NCBI GenBank assembly: GCA_037951105.1
Contig: JBAMJV010009144.1
Coordinates: 62,001 to 126,000 of the forward strand
DNA from: Echinarachnius parma
Lineage: Eukaryota > Echinodermata > Echinoidea > Clypeasteroida > Echinarachniidae
DNA length: 64,000 bases
Direction: 5' to 3'
Shown here: piece after piece, positions 62,290-64,000 of the stretch
Position numbering within the stretch: position 1 is the stretch's first letter
Layout: the number at the start of each line of letters is the position of its first letter
Position numbers and translations under genes: made by a program
The notes under the pieces: generated by a model
What the model was told of the DNA's origin: nothing
What the model saw: the letters and a program-made list of their open reading frames with translations, nothing else
Database searches by the model: none

Positions 62290-63190
62290 ACTGATGGCGT
62301 GTCATAGTATAGTAGATTATTATGACTCCTGCATGATTCTTAGCAGACCGTGACGGGGAGAGGGGAGGTCGTCGTTCAGACGAGCAAGATCATACCTGAG
62401 ACTGCAGTTGTAAGAACACCATTGCCCATTGAAACAATTAAACCGCTAAATAACCGCAAGAAACGTTATCAGTGCTCGAATTTAGCTCACGATATTGGCA
62501 CTGATGGCATGTCATATACAGTAGAATCTTTAAAAATGACTCCTACATGAAAGGTGACGGGCCGTCATAGTTCTTAGCAGACCGTGACGGGGAGAGGGGG
62601 AGGCCGTCCACACGTCTAGATAAGTAGTTCATAAGATTGCAATTGTTTAATTTGGAGCAATTACATGGAACGAGAATTTAGTTCATTACTTTGACACTGA
62701 TGGAGTGTCATACACAGTAGAATATTATGACTCCTGCATGAAAGGTGACGGGACGTCATAGTTCTTAGCATACCATGACGGGGAGAGGGGGAGTTCGTCT
62801 GCTCGTCCAGACAAGTAGTTCATACCTAAGATTACAATTGTTTAATTTGAAACAATTACATGGTACGATAATTAAGTTCACAATGTTGGCCCTGATGGCA
62901 TGTCACAATACAGACGAAGGTGATGGGACGTCATAGTTAAGTAGACGAGTAGATCATGATCATACTACCTAAGCATACAGTTGTCTATAACATCGTACAT
63001 AAGTACATTGCGAGATACGTTTAATATCGGTACTCAAATTCAATTATCAATGTTGACACTGATGGAGTGTACGTCATACACAGTAGAATATTACGACTCC
63101 TGCGTGAAAGGTGACGGGACGTCATAGTTCTTAGCAGACCGTGAACGGGGAGAGGGGGAGTTCGTCCGCTCGCCCAGACGAGTAGTTCCT
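62290..63190. repeat. Tandem array of ~200-bp units
   Basis: About five imperfect units marked by CTGATGG-GTGTCATA, GACTCCTGCATGAAAGGTGA, GACGTCATAGTTCTTAGCA and GACGGGGAGAGGGGGAG. Units start near 62290, 62500, 62697, 62890 (shortened) and 63058. Confidence 0.8.
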
Positions 63191-64000
63191 ACCTTCATCC
63201 CGTGAGAATACCCACCTAATTTCCCGAACGGATGTCGAACGTCTTTGTACCCCATTGACAACGTGAACTCGGTGGAATGTGTATGAACTCTGTTGGAATG
63301 GCATTAAAACGAGACAGGAACGGTTGAACTCGGTTGAGTTCGGTTGAAAGGCCGTATGACACAACATTATGCATGAATGGCTACACATTCATGCAAGAAA
63401 TTGATAACTTAATACTACATGTAGTATGCCTTATATATCCAATGCTTGGAGCAAATTAAACATAACATGTTCTAGTGGCCATTAACCCATTGCCTACGGG
63501 AACCCGGTGGGCCCTCTATGAAATCTATGGGAATTGGAACATCAAGTAGGTAATATGTTAATATACATTATTTGCCGTGTACCTATGGTACATACAATGT
63601 CATGATGGAACATGTCGTAGTCTTATTTTCAAGAGAAGATAACTTACAGATAATACAGATCGACAGGCATCTCTTATCTTACAGTATTGATTAAATATCA
63701 TAGACAGAATAGAGCCCTGCTCATTATGAAATACAGTAATATGCTGTGTTATTCATGTAATCGGGGGTAGGTTCATCATGTTGACTAACATTTAAATATC
63801 AATATTTACCATTATTACCATTATCATCATCATTATCAGCTGTAGTATCGCTTATTAATGATCGGCAGCTTACATGTACATGTTAGCTACGTCGAACCCT
63901 CTATTTTCAGTCTTGCGAAATCGGGAGTTGTGGCACGATCGAATGAACGCGTGTCTTTTTATCAAAGGGTCCGGAGTTCAAAACATATTGATGTCTCGAC
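63191..64000. other. Right edge without features
   Basis: No gene is seen. A short run of GAACTCGGTTGAGTTCGGTT-like repeats lies at 63305-63345. Confidence 0.45.

Overview
The window looks like nuclear DNA of a marine invertebrate, most likely a non-vertebrate deuterostome such as an echinoderm or hemichordate (inference). It has AT-rich DNA with spliced genes, a tandem C2H2 zinc-finger cluster, a gustatory-receptor-like gene in a genome that does not look arthropod, RTE-type LINE fragments, a pearl/tSP-like Helitron and many short inverted-repeat transposons. No bacterial-style operon, CRISPR array or rRNA is visible.

Region 1 (about 1-20 kb) is a head-to-tail family of zinc-finger genes on the + strand. 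Each copy has one large 3' exon that begins at a conserved splice acceptor in the same phase. The exon encodes a short CX2CX23CX2C module, a Ser-rich linker, then 3 to 11 C2H2 fingers. Copies starting at 4653 (B), 7593 (C) and 11476 (D) are open. The copies at 1301 (A), 16484 (E), 18060 (F) and 18931 (G) are frameshifted, mosaic, truncated or decayed. The flanks are duplicated with the genes, and a LINE inserted with a 12-bp target duplication. A palindrome downstream of copy D has captured a finger fragment.

Region 2 (19.9-29.6 kb) is transposon-rich. It holds a 2.5-kb inverted-repeat element carrying nine exact copies of a 14-bp motif, several TTAA-target elements, a CCAGT-rich mariner-like MITE, and a Helitron-like element of five 145-bp units split by a piggyBac-like element.

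Region 3 (31.0-36.5 kb, + strand) is a complete four-exon gene for a 599-residue, seven-helix membrane protein resembling animal gustatory-receptor-like (GRL/7TMIC) receptors. All splice phases agree.

Region 4 (37-50 kb) has no convincing host gene. It holds two non-overlapping LINE pieces, a 1.6-kb inverted-repeat element, a short perfect hairpin, a GAT-type microsatellite and poly(G) runs.

Region 5 (50.3-53.9 kb, - strand) holds the last two exons of a Rho-family GTPase gene. Its 5' exons are not seen and probably lie beyond the right edge. Both exons have been tandemly duplicated in part: three 208-bp copies around the penultimate exon, and six roughly 198-bp copies of the last exon's end, several of which still encode a prenylation box.

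Region 6 (54-64 kb) is intergenic or intronic sequence with MITEs, a tRNA-type SINE, adjacent TTAA elements, a nested element whose termini are themselves hairpins, and a roughly 200-bp satellite array.
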